This document shows positions 8,287 through 16,139 of a stretch of 64,000 nt of DNA, piece after piece; within the stretch, counting starts at the first letter, position 1, and each line of letters starts with the position of its first letter. Origin of the DNA: Kocuria turfanensis (GTDB lineage: Bacteria; Actinomycetota; Actinomycetes; Actinomycetales; Micrococcaceae). The notes under the pieces were generated by a model that saw nothing but the letters and a program-made list of their open reading frames with translations, did not search any database and was not told the DNA's origin. Location of the stretch: the NCBI RefSeq assembly GCF_001580365.1, contig NZ_CP014480.1, forward strand, positions 2,233,008-2,297,007, in the 5' to 3' direction. A program made the translations under genes and the position numbers.

Positions 8287-9786
8287 TCAGCCGTCGATCC
8301 GCGGGAGGTCCTTGACCGCGGGGCCCTCCAGCAGCGCGCCGTCGGCGGCGAAGCGGGAGCCGTGCAGCGGGCAGTCCCAGGACCGCTCGGCGTCGTTCCA
8401 GCGCAGCACGCCACCGAGGTGGGTGCACACCCCGGAGATCCGGCAGGTCGTCCCGTCGACCGTGGACACGGCCACGGGCCGCCCGCGCTCACGGCCGACG
8501 ACGCCGGCCCCCTCCGCCGGCGCCTCCGCGGGCAGTTCCTTCAGCTCGGCCTTGAGCCAGTCCTTCGGGGCGTTGAAGCCCACGCTCGCGTTGAACTTCA
8601 GGGCGGTGAGCACGTCCGACGGCGAGGTCGTCCGCCGGCCCAAGGTCTGCGCCCACGGGACGTTCCCGCCGAGGATCTCGCTGCTGAGGGCGATCGAAGC
8701 GGCGACGGCGTTGCTCATCCCCCACTTGTTGTAGCCCGTGGCCAGGTAGATGTTGCCGCCACCGCGCGGCAGGGCGCCGATGAACGGGACGACGTTGATC
8801 GACTCGTAGTCCTGAGCAGCCCACGCGTGGGTGCGCTCGGCGCCGGGGAAGTGCCGCTGGGTCCACTCCTCGAGGTCGTCCACCGCCGCCTGCGGAGAGG
8901 CGGAACGTCCCACCACGTGGTCGTTGCCGCCCACGAGCAGCAGCTCCTGGCCGTCGATCGGCACGGTGCGCAGCGTGCGGGTGGGGCTGTCCGCGGTGAT
9001 GTACATGCCCTCCGGGATCGACCCCGGCGCGCCCGGGACCCGGTAGGTCAGGGCGTAGGACCGGTTCGGGGAGACCTTCGCGAAGTACGCGCCGCGGTCC
9101 AGGACCGGGATGCCGGTGGCGAGCACGAGCCGGTCGGCCCGGACCGAGCCCTCCGAGGTGCGCACCGTCAGGGGCGACCGGAGTCCCGCGCCCGTGATCC
9201 GGACGCCCTCCACGAGCGTGCCGCCGCGCTCCCGCAGCTCGGCGACGAGGGCGCCGAGCACCTCCATGGGGTGGAACTGGATCTGGTCCGGCAGCGTGAT
9301 CGCCCCCGAGACCTTGTAGGGCAGGCCGGTGTCGCTGGTCCAGTTCACGTGCAGGTCCGCCGCACGGGCGGCTTCGAGCTCCTTGCGGAGCTGCGCGGCG
9401 CCCTGCGACGTCGTGGCGTAGGTGTAGGCGGCCCGGCGCTGGAAGGGGACGCCGCGCTCCTCGAGATAGCGGACCAGCCAGGACTGGCCCTCCCGATTGC
9501 CCTCCACGTAGGCGCGGAGCACCTCGTCGGACTGGTGCCGTCGGATCTGGGAGAGCGTGGTGCCCTGCAGCAGGGACAGCTTGGCCGTGGTGTTGCCCGT
9601 GGTCACGGCGCCCACGGAGCGTGCCTCGAGGACGGCGACGCGCTGACCCGCACGGGCCAGCAGGACCGCGGTGGTCAGTCCCGTCAGCCCGGCACCGGCG
9701 ACAACGGTGTCGTAGTGCGCGCCGGGGACGAACTGGTCCGACGCCGCGGACGGCACCTCGTACGTGTCGAGCCATACGGATTTCAT
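8287..9786 (-). CDS. FAD-dependent oxidoreductase with C-terminal Rieske [2Fe-2S] domain
   Basis: Two-domain flavoprotein of 499 aa. The N-terminal part is a D-amino-acid-oxidase-type FAD domain: VVAGAGLTGLTTAVLLA near residues 27-43 binds ADP, and INVVPFIGALP with YLATGYNKWGMSNA closes the flavin site. The C-terminal ~60 residues are a Rieske domain with CTHLGG and CPLHGSRF, the Cys-His/Cys-His ligands of a 2Fe-2S cluster. The ATG at 9786 is preferred because GAGGGAGC lies before it and the upstream in-frame extension is arginine/proline-rich filler. The family is known as DAO-Rieske oxidoreductases; substrate is unknown. Divergent from the radical SAM gene at 9978. Confidence 0.88.
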   Translation of the reverse strand: MKSVWLDTYEVPSAASDQFVPGAHYDTVVAGAGLTGLTTAVLLARAGQRVAVLEARSVGAVTTGNTTAKLSLLQGTTLSQIRRHQSDEVLRAYVEGNREGQSWLVRYLEERGVPFQRRAAYTYATTSQGAAQLRKELEAARAADLHVNWTSDTGLPYKVSGAITLPDQIQFHPMEVLGALVAELRERGGTLVEGVRITGAGLRSPLTVRTSEGSVRADRLVLATGIPVLDRGAYFAKVSPNRSYALTYRVPGAPGSIPEGMYITADSPTRTLRTVPIDGQELLLVGGNDHVVGRSASPQAAVDDLEEWTQRHFPGAERTHAWAAQDYESINVVPFIGALPRGGGNIYLATGYNKWGMSNAVAASIALSSEILGGNVPWAQTLGRRTTSPSDVLTALKFNASVGFNAPKDWLKAELKELPAEAPAEGAGVVGRERGRPVAVSTVDGTTCRISGVCTHLGGVLRWNDAERSWDCPLHGSRFAADGALLEGPAVKDLPRIDG

Positions 9787-9964
9787 GGGGTTGCTCCCTC
9801 GTGGTCGGTGCGGGTCGGCGGACGGGGCGCCGCGCGGAGTGGCCGGCCCCGGTCGGCGCGGCACCCGTGAAGAGGCCGCGCGGACGGCACGGCCGTTCTC
9901 GCGGGCGGTCATGGTGCCATCCTGTCCGCCCCGGAGTGGTAAGTCCACTGTCGGAGGGGGTCCC

Positions 9965-9977
9965 TAGACTCGGCGGC
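9965..9977 (+). promoter_or_regulatory. Leaderless promoter -10 for the radical SAM gene
   Basis: TAGACT at 9965-9970 is seven bases before ATG 9978, with no Shine-Dalgarno between them. This supports ATG 9978 over the long in-frame upstream extension. Confidence 0.5.
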
Positions 9978-11045
9978 ATGCCCCCGGATCCGTCACTGGT
10001 CGACATCACCCGCATCTACTACGAACCGGCGGCGGCCGAGCTGCCCCGCGGCCGGGAAGTGCTCGAGCGGTGGCCGGACGCCACCCTGGTGGAGGTCCCC
10101 AGCCACTGGCAGATCCCGGAGCTGCACGGGGACGAGACCAACGTGCGGCGGTGGGTGCGGATCAAGCGCGAGGCGCTGGTCCTGGGCGTGAAGAAGTCGC
10201 TGGCGGCCCGGCCCAACGGCCGGTCGGCGGACTTCATCGCGCCGTCCACGGCCAACGGGTGCGCCATGGCCTGCGCCTACTGCTACGTGCCCCGTCGCAA
10301 GGGGTACAGCAACCCGGTGACGGTCTTCGCCAACATCGAGCAGATCAGCGGATACCTCGACCGGCACATCCGCCGCCAGGGTGTGAAGCCGGAGCCCAAC
10401 CAGTGCGATCCGGCCGCGTGGGTCTACGACCTGGGAGAGAACAGCGACTGCTCGGCGGACGCGCTGTTCAGCGACAACGTGCACGACCTCGTGGACCTCT
10501 TCCGCGGCCACCCCACGGCGAAGGCCTCCTTCGCCACGAAGTACGTGAACCGCGAGCTGCTGGACTGGGACCCGCAGGGGCGCACCCGGGTGCGGTTCTC
10601 GCTGATGCCGGAGCGTCTGGCCAAGCTCACGGACATCCGCACGACCCCCGTGCCCGAACGGATCGCGGCGATCGACGACTTCGTGGCGGCCGGGTACGAG
10701 GTGCACGTGAACTTCTCCCCGGTGATCGTCACGGACACCTGGCTGGAGGACTGGGCCGAGCTCTTCGACCAGCTCGATGCCGGTCTGGGCGCGGCGGCCA
10801 AGGAGCAGCTCGCCGCGGAGGTCATCTTCCTGACCCACAACGCCCAGCTGCACGAGGTCAACACGCAGTGGCACCCCAAGGCCGAGGAGGTGCTGTGGCG
10901 CCCGGACCTCCAGGAGGCGAAACGGTCACAGAACGGGGCGCTGAACGTGCGCTATCGGTTCCGGGACAAACAGCGCTACCTGGAGCAGTTCCTCGACCTG
11001 CTGCACCACAGGCTGCCGTACTGCGAGGTCCGCTACGCGTTCTGA
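9978..11045 (+). CDS. Spore photoproduct lyase (SPL) family radical SAM protein
   Basis: 355-aa radical SAM protein. The [4Fe-4S] motif is GCAMACAYCYV with Cys95, Cys99 and Cys102, the CxxxCxxC spacing of spore photoproduct lyase. Other family blocks are YDLGENSDCSADALFSDN, FATKYVNRELL, VHVNFSPVIV and the C-terminal CEVRYAF. In Bacillus SPL repairs a thymine dimer in spore DNA; members in non-sporulating actinobacteria form a separate branch whose substrate is not established to my knowledge. The gene is probably leaderless, followed by a bidirectional terminator. The nearby Ogt repair gene is suggestive but not cotranscribed. Confidence 0.85.
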   Translation: MPPDPSLVDITRIYYEPAAAELPRGREVLERWPDATLVEVPSHWQIPELHGDETNVRRWVRIKREALVLGVKKSLAARPNGRSADFIAPSTANGCAMACAYCYVPRRKGYSNPVTVFANIEQISGYLDRHIRRQGVKPEPNQCDPAAWVYDLGENSDCSADALFSDNVHDLVDLFRGHPTAKASFATKYVNRELLDWDPQGRTRVRFSLMPERLAKLTDIRTTPVPERIAAIDDFVAAGYEVHVNFSPVIVTDTWLEDWAELFDQLDAGLGAAAKEQLAAEVIFLTHNAQLHEVNTQWHPKAEEVLWRPDLQEAKRSQNGALNVRYRFRDKQRYLEQFLDLLHHRLPYCEVRYAF

Positions 11046-11064
11046 GCGGCGCGGACCGGGCTCA

Positions 11065-11090
11065 TGGCGCCGGGGAGCGCCCCGGCGCCA
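11065..11090 (+). terminator. Bidirectional 11-bp hairpin terminator
   Basis: TGGCGCCGGGG, loop AGCG, and the exact complement. It sits between the radical SAM gene (stop at 11045) and the convergent cupin gene (stop at 11103). Confidence 0.75.
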
Positions 11091-11102
11091 GACGACCCGG
11101 CG

Positions 11103-11453
11103 TCAGGCGACCCGGGGGTCGTAGCCGTCCGAGGGCCGGGAGACCGTGGTCAGCAGGAACACCGAGTCCTCCAGGGCCTCCACGGAGTGCCGCGAGTCGG
11201 TGAGGGACAGCAGGTCCCCGGGACTGAGCTCCTCGGCGAGCTGGCCGCGCTTGAGCACCCGGATCCGGCCGCGCAGCAGCTGAAGTGTCGCGGCCGGTGG
11301 AGCCACGTGCTCAGCGAGCTCCCGGCCGGCGCACAGCGCCATGACCGTCTGGCGCAGGACGCCGTCGTGGACCACCAGTTCCGTGCTGCGCCCGCTGCCG
11401 GCCGCGCGGGCCTTCGCCAGGTTGGTGCCGACAAGGTCGTCGAGGCGGGGCAT
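11103..11453 (-). CDS. Cupin domain protein
   Basis: 116-aa single-domain cupin (small beta barrel). The first cupin motif is reduced to LAEHVAPPAATLQLLRG, where an H-x-x-x-A/T pattern replaces the full HxH...E metal set, and the second motif ELSPGDLLSLTDSRHSVEAL retains PGD and a histidine. Metal binding is therefore possible but incomplete. The ATG has AGGAGG seven bases upstream. It follows ogt on the same strand with a 33-base gap and may be cotranscribed. Function unknown. Confidence 0.8.
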   Translation of the reverse strand: MPRLDDLVGTNLAKARAAGSGRSTELVVHDGVLRQTVMALCAGRELAEHVAPPAATLQLLRGRIRVLKRGQLAEELSPGDLLSLTDSRHSVEALEDSVFLLTTVSRPSDGYDPRVA

Positions 11454-11486
11454 GGGTCCTCCTGGTGGGACGGCGGCCGGGCGTGG

Positions 11487-12002
11487 TCAGAGCAGAGCGC
11501 CCTCGAGGCGCAGCAGGTATTCCTTGCGTGCCATGCCTCCGGCGTAGCCGGTGAGCCGGCCGTTGGCGCCGATGATCCGGTGGCAGGGGACGAGCAGGCT
11601 GACGGGATTGCGGCCGTTCGCCGCACCCACCGCCTGGGCCGCCCTGGGTGCGCCGATCGTGCGGGCGAGCTGTCCGTAGGTGCCGGTCGTCCCGTACGGG
11701 ACCTGCGCGAGGGCGTTCCACACCCGCACCTGGAAGGGGGTGCCGTGGAGCACGACGTCGGCGTCGAACTCCTGGAGCCGGCCGGCGAAGTAGGCGTCCA
11801 GCTGTTCGCGGACGTGCGGCAGCACGTCGTCGTCCCGGGCACCGAAGGAGTCCGGGACGGGTCCCTGTCGCGCCCCCTCGACGGACAGTGCCGCAAGCGC
11901 GCCGTCCTCCTCGACGAGAGCCAGCGGGCCGATGGGTGACTCCACCAGGGCATGGCGGCGGGTCGTCGAGGCAGAAGATGCCGGGCTCAGTCTCAGTCCC
12001 AT
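11487..12002 (-). CDS. ogt: Methylated-DNA--protein-cysteine S-methyltransferase
   Basis: Suicide DNA repair enzyme that takes the alkyl group from O6-alkylguanine onto its own cysteine. The acceptor motif is LLVPCHRII with Cys140; upstream are FQVRVWNALAQVPYGTTGTYG, the DNA-binding helix region, and NGRNP with its arginine finger-like residue. At 171 aa it is the short Ogt type with a brief N-terminal domain and no AdaA-type regulator fusion. The start at 12002 fits a leaderless promoter whose -10 overlaps the stop codon of the preceding gene. Confidence 0.93.
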   Translation of the reverse strand: MGLRLSPASSASTTRRHALVESPIGPLALVEEDGALAALSVEGARQGPVPDSFGARDDDVLPHVREQLDAYFAGRLQEFDADVVLHGTPFQVRVWNALAQVPYGTTGTYGQLARTIGAPRAAQAVGAANGRNPVSLLVPCHRIIGANGRLTGYAGGMARKEYLLRLEGALL

Positions 12003-12014
12003 GGCGCAATTCTA
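12003..12014 (-). promoter_or_regulatory. Leaderless -10 for ogt overlapping the upstream stop codon
   Basis: On the minus strand TAGAAT (12014-12009) lies six bases before the ogt ATG. Its first three bases are also the TAG stop codon of the catalase-fold-like gene, so one sequence may serve both purposes. Confidence 0.45.
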
Positions 12015-12740
12015 TGTCGGGCGCAGCTGCTCTCGTGGCTGGCGGGCGAGGCTGTAGGACGGTTCCCGCAGGCGGCAGGTCCAGTCGTAGTTCTCGGCGC
12101 CCGCGGGGACGTTGAGCAGAGGGTCGAAGCGCTCGTCGTCCCCGAACGGCACGCCCGGCGAAAGCTCCACGGTGGCGAAGCGGCGCCACGGGCCGAGAGG
12201 GGTGGCCCAGGACAGGCTGAGGCGCCATGGCTCGGCCGCGACGGAGGCCCGGAACAGGTCGGGGCGAGCAGCAAGCTGCCCCGCACGGGGCTCGGGGTGC
12301 GCGGCCAGCAGAACCGGGCCGTTCAGGCCGAGGTAGGGCATGAAGGACGTGAACGGGCTCTCCGGGACGTACCGGTGGAGGGTCGGCGCGAACCGGGAGA
12401 GCCGCCCGCTGCCGGCGGTGGCGAGAAGGATGTCGGCGCGGCCGTCGCTGCGGCCGTCGATCTGGCCGGAGGGTGGCACCGGGCAGCGCAGGGCGAGGCC
12501 CAGGATGTCGGGCCACCCGTGCGGGAAGCCGGCGGAGCGGGAGAAGCGGGCCCGCACGGGGTCCTCGCCGGCCTCGTCGATCCAGCGGATGCCACTGGAC
12601 CCGCCGCCGGTGCGGGTCAGGACGCCCTCGAGTCCGACGCCTTCGGAGTGGATGGGCCGTTGCGGCCGGAACTGCTTGAGCAGGACGAACGGAACGCGGA
12701 GTGCGGAACCGAGCAGAGCACTGATGGGGGCGGTCGTCAT
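12012..12740 (-). CDS. Hypothetical protein, catalase-fold-like small protein
   Basis: 242-aa soluble protein. I recognise it only at the level of resemblance to small catalase-fold proteins found in actinobacteria: HSEGVGLEGVLTRTG, GIRWIDEAGEDPVRARFSR (first residues similar to the arginine-rich core of the fold), FPHGWPDILGLALR, and a segment LTRTG-SGIRW. I cannot point to a proximal heme tyrosine, so heme binding is unproven. The start ATG at 12740 is preferred over a GTG two codons upstream because TACCGT lies six bases before it. It runs into ogt with nine bases between stop and the next start. Confidence 0.55.
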   Translation of the reverse strand: MTTAPISALLGSALRVPFVLLKQFRPQRPIHSEGVGLEGVLTRTGGGSSGIRWIDEAGEDPVRARFSRSAGFPHGWPDILGLALRCPVPPSGQIDGRSDGRADILLATAGSGRLSRFAPTLHRYVPESPFTSFMPYLGLNGPVLLAAHPEPRAGQLAARPDLFRASVAAEPWRLSLSWATPLGPWRRFATVELSPGVPFGDDERFDPLLNVPAGAENYDWTCRLREPSYSLARQPREQLRPT

Positions 12741-12774
12741 GGGCACACGGTACCCGTGGTGAGAGACCAGGTGG

Positions 12775-13026
12775 TCAGCGGAGACGGAGGCGGATCGGTC
12801 CGCGAGCCGACCGACCGTCGACCACGCGGCCCTGCTGGGTGATCTCCACGAGCCCGTCGTCGGCCAGCCGGTACGCCTCCTGGCGCACGTCCTCCATCAG
12901 GTCCCGCCAGCCGACGGGGGCCAGGACCCGGGCCGCCTCGGAGGGGCAGACGGTCTTGTCCGCGCCGCGACGGCGCACCAGATCGAGCAGCACCGAGCGC
13001 ATCTCGGCGGGCGACGGGGTGGTCAC
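12775..13026 (-). CDS. DUF3253 domain protein
   Basis: 83-aa protein that fills the whole DUF3253 domain, a winged-helix-like fold of unknown role. Recognisable pieces are CPSEAARVL, WRDLMEDVRQEAYRL, GLVEITQQGRVVD and the C-terminal GPIRLRLR. The start is GTG at 13026 with GAGAGG about eight bases upstream. The upstream side carries two 34-bp tandem repeats that could bind a regulator. It precedes the catalase-fold-like gene by 34 bases on the same strand. Confidence 0.8.
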   Translation of the reverse strand: MTTPSPAEMRSVLLDLVRRRGADKTVCPSEAARVLAPVGWRDLMEDVRQEAYRLADDGLVEITQQGRVVDGRSARGPIRLRLR

Positions 13027-13041
13027 GTGCGGATCCTCTCC

Positions 13042-13109
13042 CTGTGGGACAGGTCATCGTATCGGCCCGGCCGCTCTGTGGGACAGGTCATGGTATCGGT
13101 CCGGCCCCT
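13042..13109. repeat. Two 34-bp tandem repeats upstream of the DUF3253 gene
   Basis: Two adjacent copies of a unit beginning CTGTGGGACAGGTCAT, differing at only a few positions (13042-13075 and 13076-13109). Downstream to about 13205 the shorter core TGTGGG or TGTGGGAC recurs several more times in a degenerate array. The array fills the whole 186-base gap between the DUF3253 start and the HNH gene stop. Confidence 0.7.
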
Positions 13110-13212
13110 CTGTGGGGCCGATCAACGGGTGGGGCCGGACTTCATGTGGGACCCGGCCTCGTGTGGGCCGAACTTCGTGTGGGACCCGACCTCGTGTGGG
13201 GCCCGGCCTTGT

Positions 13213-15078
13213 TCAGAACGGTGGCCGGTCATCGGCGACGGAGAATCGCGGACCAGGCCGGGTCGCGAGCTGCGGTCCGCCGGCCGGGGCCGGGCCCCGG
13301 TACTCCTGGGGATACGTCCGGTGTACCTGTCCGGCGGGAGAGGTCCACTCCAGCACACCACGCTGGTCCAGAGGCCCCGACCTCTCGGCCGCACTGAGAT
13401 CGGGGTCCGGGCGCTCGAGGTCCGAAGATCCCCGGCCCACGTGCTCCACCCGCCATCGCCCCAGCGGCCCCTTCCGGTGCTTGACCAGATGGTGGTGGCG
13501 GCACAGATGGGCGAGGTTGTCCGCCGCGGTCCGGCCGCCGTCGGCCCAGGCCACCGTGTGGTCGAGGTCGCAGCGCGCTGCCCGCCTCCGGCATCCCGGG
13601 AAGCGACAGGTGCCGTCCCGGGCCCGCAGCCGGTGCTTCAGGTCCGCCGGAACGGCATAGGTGGTGCGGTCCCGATCCAGCACCGTGCCTGTGACGGGAC
13701 AGGTCAGGATCCGGGACCAGGACGGCGCCCGGGCTGCGATGCGCTCCACCATGCCCACCGGAACGGGCCCGTAGCCCTCCAGCTCGGCGCAACCGGTGGC
13801 GCCGGCGAGCACGTCGGCCATCTCCCCGTTGCCGGTGAGCACTTCGGCGACATGTCCAGCGCCGGTGCGCTGCTCCGCGCCCTTCCTGGCCTCGGTGTAC
13901 TGATCGGAGAAGTTCCTGGCGCCGGCGATCCCACCCGCGCCGGTCCCGGCACGCCGACCGGACTCGTTCTCAGCGCCGGCGAGCCCGCCCCCGTCCTTCC
14001 CGGCCCCGGGGAGCCGATCGGCGAGGGCGCCGGGGGGGAGGGACAGCACCGGTACCGTCACCGTCACGTGCCCGCGGATCCCCCGCAGATGCTCCGGCAG
14101 GTCCGCCGGCTCACCGTCCAGCAGGAGATCCGCCAGCACGTCCGCCCGTACCTGGGGCAGGGTGCGCCGGGGCGGCACGCCCTCACCGGCCTCGGGCGAC
14201 GCCCATTCCGCGGCATCGGAACCCTGCGGCAGAACGTCCCGCGACGAGCATTCCCGCGGCGGGAACTCCTGAAGTGCGGAGCCCGGGATTGGGGAACCCT
14301 GCGACGGCACGGAGTGCGAGCCGTGGGCCAGCGTCTCGATGCGGTCCTGGATGGCATGGGCGGTGGCGGCGTCGAGCAGGGCGCACAGCTGCGCCATGCC
14401 GTCGTCCCGAGGCTCGACCCACACGCGCCTGTTGCGGCGCGCCAGCCGGTGGCGCTGCTCCTCGGTCTCCCGGAGCAGGCCGGCCCTGCGCCGGCGTGCC
14501 AGAGCGCGCAGCTGGGCGACGGTGGCGTTCGGCGCTCGGTCCAACAGCTCGTCGGCAATCCGTCCGACGGCCTCGACCGGCGCCCGCAGCTCGGCCGGGC
14601 CGTCGGCGGCATCGATCACGAGCTCCCGCCACAGCTCGACGATCACGCCCGTCTGCCGGACTCCCACGACGCCGTGCTCGAGGGCCTCGAGCACGGCGGG
14701 CAACGACTCCCCGAGCAGCACAGCGTCCTCGACCCGGCGCAGCGCGGTGCCCGCCGGCAGGCGCAGGGCCGGACCGATCTCATCGGCCACGTCCCGAAGC
14801 GTCTGCTCCTCGGGCTCGAGCGAGTGCGGACCGAGCCGATCCGCCGCCGCGGGCATCCAGTGCACCTCGACGGCCCAGCGCTGCTCCCGGGCCTCCTCCT
14901 GCAGCTGCCACAGACGGTGGATCAGCCGGAACTGGCGCCCCGCCGCACGGGCCTCGGCACGGGATTCCTCGACCAGTTCCTGCACGCCCTCGGAGAACTC
15001 CCGGCCGATCTCGGCCAGGTCCGTCTCCTCGCGGAGAGCGTCCTCCAGGCTCCGCTGCCGGGCGGCGGTGATGGTCAT
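13213..15078 (-). CDS. HNH endonuclease with DUF222 domain (13E12 repeat family type)
   Basis: 621 aa. Residues ~1-330 form the helical DUF222 domain; the C-terminal HNH nuclease at about 465-535 shows CRFPGCRRRAARCDLDHTV then WADGGRTAADNLAHLCRHHH, with zinc-type cysteines and the catalytic His pair. Between the two lies a glycine/alanine-rich insertion (about residues 355-430) with repeated AGA and TGAG units. The family occurs in several copies per genome in actinobacteria and may be mobile or a restriction-like nuclease; its role is unsettled. No inverted repeats or target duplication were seen around it. A possible -10, TAGGCT on the minus strand, lies at 15110-15105. Confidence 0.9.
   Translation of the reverse strand: MTITAARQRSLEDALREETDLAEIGREFSEGVQELVEESRAEARAAGRQFRLIHRLWQLQEEAREQRWAVEVHWMPAAADRLGPHSLEPEEQTLRDVADEIGPALRLPAGTALRRVEDAVLLGESLPAVLEALEHGVVGVRQTGVIVELWRELVIDAADGPAELRAPVEAVGRIADELLDRAPNATVAQLRALARRRRAGLLRETEEQRHRLARRNRRVWVEPRDDGMAQLCALLDAATAHAIQDRIETLAHGSHSVPSQGSPIPGSALQEFPPRECSSRDVLPQGSDAAEWASPEAGEGVPPRRTLPQVRADVLADLLLDGEPADLPEHLRGIRGHVTVTVPVLSLPPGALADRLPGAGKDGGGLAGAENESGRRAGTGAGGIAGARNFSDQYTEARKGAEQRTGAGHVAEVLTGNGEMADVLAGATGCAELEGYGPVPVGMVERIAARAPSWSRILTCPVTGTVLDRDRTTYAVPADLKHRLRARDGTCRFPGCRRRAARCDLDHTVAWADGGRTAADNLAHLCRHHHLVKHRKGPLGRWRVEHVGRGSSDLERPDPDLSAAERSGPLDQRGVLEWTSPAGQVHRTYPQEYRGPAPAGGPQLATRPGPRFSVADDRPPF
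13790..14030. repeat. Degenerate in-frame repeats in the HNH gene linker
   Basis: GCGCCGGCGAGC-like and CCGGTGAGCAC-like segments recur at irregular intervals and encode the Gly/Ala-rich linker with repeated AGA/TGAG motifs. This is the only low-complexity part of the gene and lies between the DUF222 and HNH domains. Confidence 0.5.
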
Positions 15079-15234
15079 GTCTCATGGTCCCAGGCGGCTC
15101 GGACAGCCTAAGAGGTGCCACCGGCGAGCGGGTGCCTCGGCCGGAGGAGATGCCGCACATCGGCGGGACGGCACCGCACGCACGAGGTGCTGGAGGGCGA
15201 CGCTGACATCCGGCCGGAGCAACGCCTGTTCCGA

Positions 15235-15933
15235 TCAGCCGGGGGAACGCCTCGGTGCTGACCGGACGCGCGGCTCCGCGCGGCGCTCGTGCCACAGGCG
15301 CCCCGCCAGAACGGCCTGCCACAGGAAGTAGGCGCTGAAGGCGATGCGCTCGTCCAGGCCGATGAAGGGCGTCGGTTCCCCGGCAGCGACGTCGGGTGCG
15401 TACGACAGGGCCAGGGCGTTGAACATGATCACGGTCGCCAGACACACCCATGAGAAGACGCGGAACCCTCGTACGAAGGCCGCCGCACCGAAGCCCATCG
15501 ACCCGGCCCAGGCCAGGATGCCCACCATGGCCAGGGCCAAGTGGGCGGCCAGGCCGGCCTCTCCGAACAGCGCCCACAGCGGGGCTGTCGAGCCCGCGAC
15601 GACCTGCAGGGCACCGACCACGCGCAGCACCCACCGGTCCCCCGCCGATCGCCACACACCGATCCCGAAGGCGATGACCAGCACGTTGTAGACGATGCCC
15701 TCCCACGGGTCCAGCACCGGCTTCGACGGGGCGCCGGTCAGATGCAGCTCGCTGATGGCGTCGGCGATGCGGCTGTAGCCCTCCCACCGCAGGGCGGCGG
15801 CCTCGTGCCACAGGACGTAGACGAGTCCCGAGAGCGGCCCGCAGGCGAGCAGCAGCTTGTCACCGGTCGTCGGTGGGCCCGGAGCCGTACCGCGGCGCCG
15901 GCCCAGCGACGAGCGGGTGTGGTGCACGGCCAT
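15235..15933 (-). CDS. DUF998 family membrane protein (paralogue A)
   Basis: 232-aa integral membrane protein of the DUF998 family, predicted to carry about six transmembrane helices: LLLACGPLSGLVYVLW, IVYNVLVIAFGIGVW, VLRVVGALQVVAG, LAAHLALAMVGILAW, VFSWVCLATVIMF and AYFLWQAVLAGRLW. The ATG at 15933 (or the GTG directly before it) follows GGGGGAGG. It is divergent from a second DUF998 gene that has exactly the same length and aligns along its whole length. No function is known for the family; an exchange or signalling role at the membrane cannot be judged. Confidence 0.82.
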   Translation of the reverse strand: MAVHHTRSSLGRRRGTAPGPPTTGDKLLLACGPLSGLVYVLWHEAAALRWEGYSRIADAISELHLTGAPSKPVLDPWEGIVYNVLVIAFGIGVWRSAGDRWVLRVVGALQVVAGSTAPLWALFGEAGLAAHLALAMVGILAWAGSMGFGAAAFVRGFRVFSWVCLATVIMFNALALSYAPDVAAGEPTPFIGLDERIAFSAYFLWQAVLAGRLWHERRAEPRVRSAPRRSPG

Positions 15934-16139
15934 CACGCCTCCCCCGCACAGCGGTCCAGCACCGGCAGCGCTCTGCTCCCAGGCTAGGGAGCGACAGGAG
16001 ACGGGACCACGACGGTGACAGGACGGCAACGCAATCTTTGTGGCCCCATGACCGATCCCCACCTGCAGCGGCCTACGGTGGCCGGCACGGGGCGTTCTTC
16101 CGTGCGCCCCGGCGGAGCCGGGAAGGACGAGGACACGAA

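Noticed and set aside
9621..9977. N-terminal extension of the radical SAM protein
   Set aside because: The extension overlaps the divergent oxidoreductase gene, is Arg/Pro-rich and lacks conservation; ATG 9978 with a -10 element fits better.
13213..15078. Homing intein or group I intron endonuclease
   Set aside because: The HNH protein is a free-standing DUF222 type, and no interrupted host gene is present.
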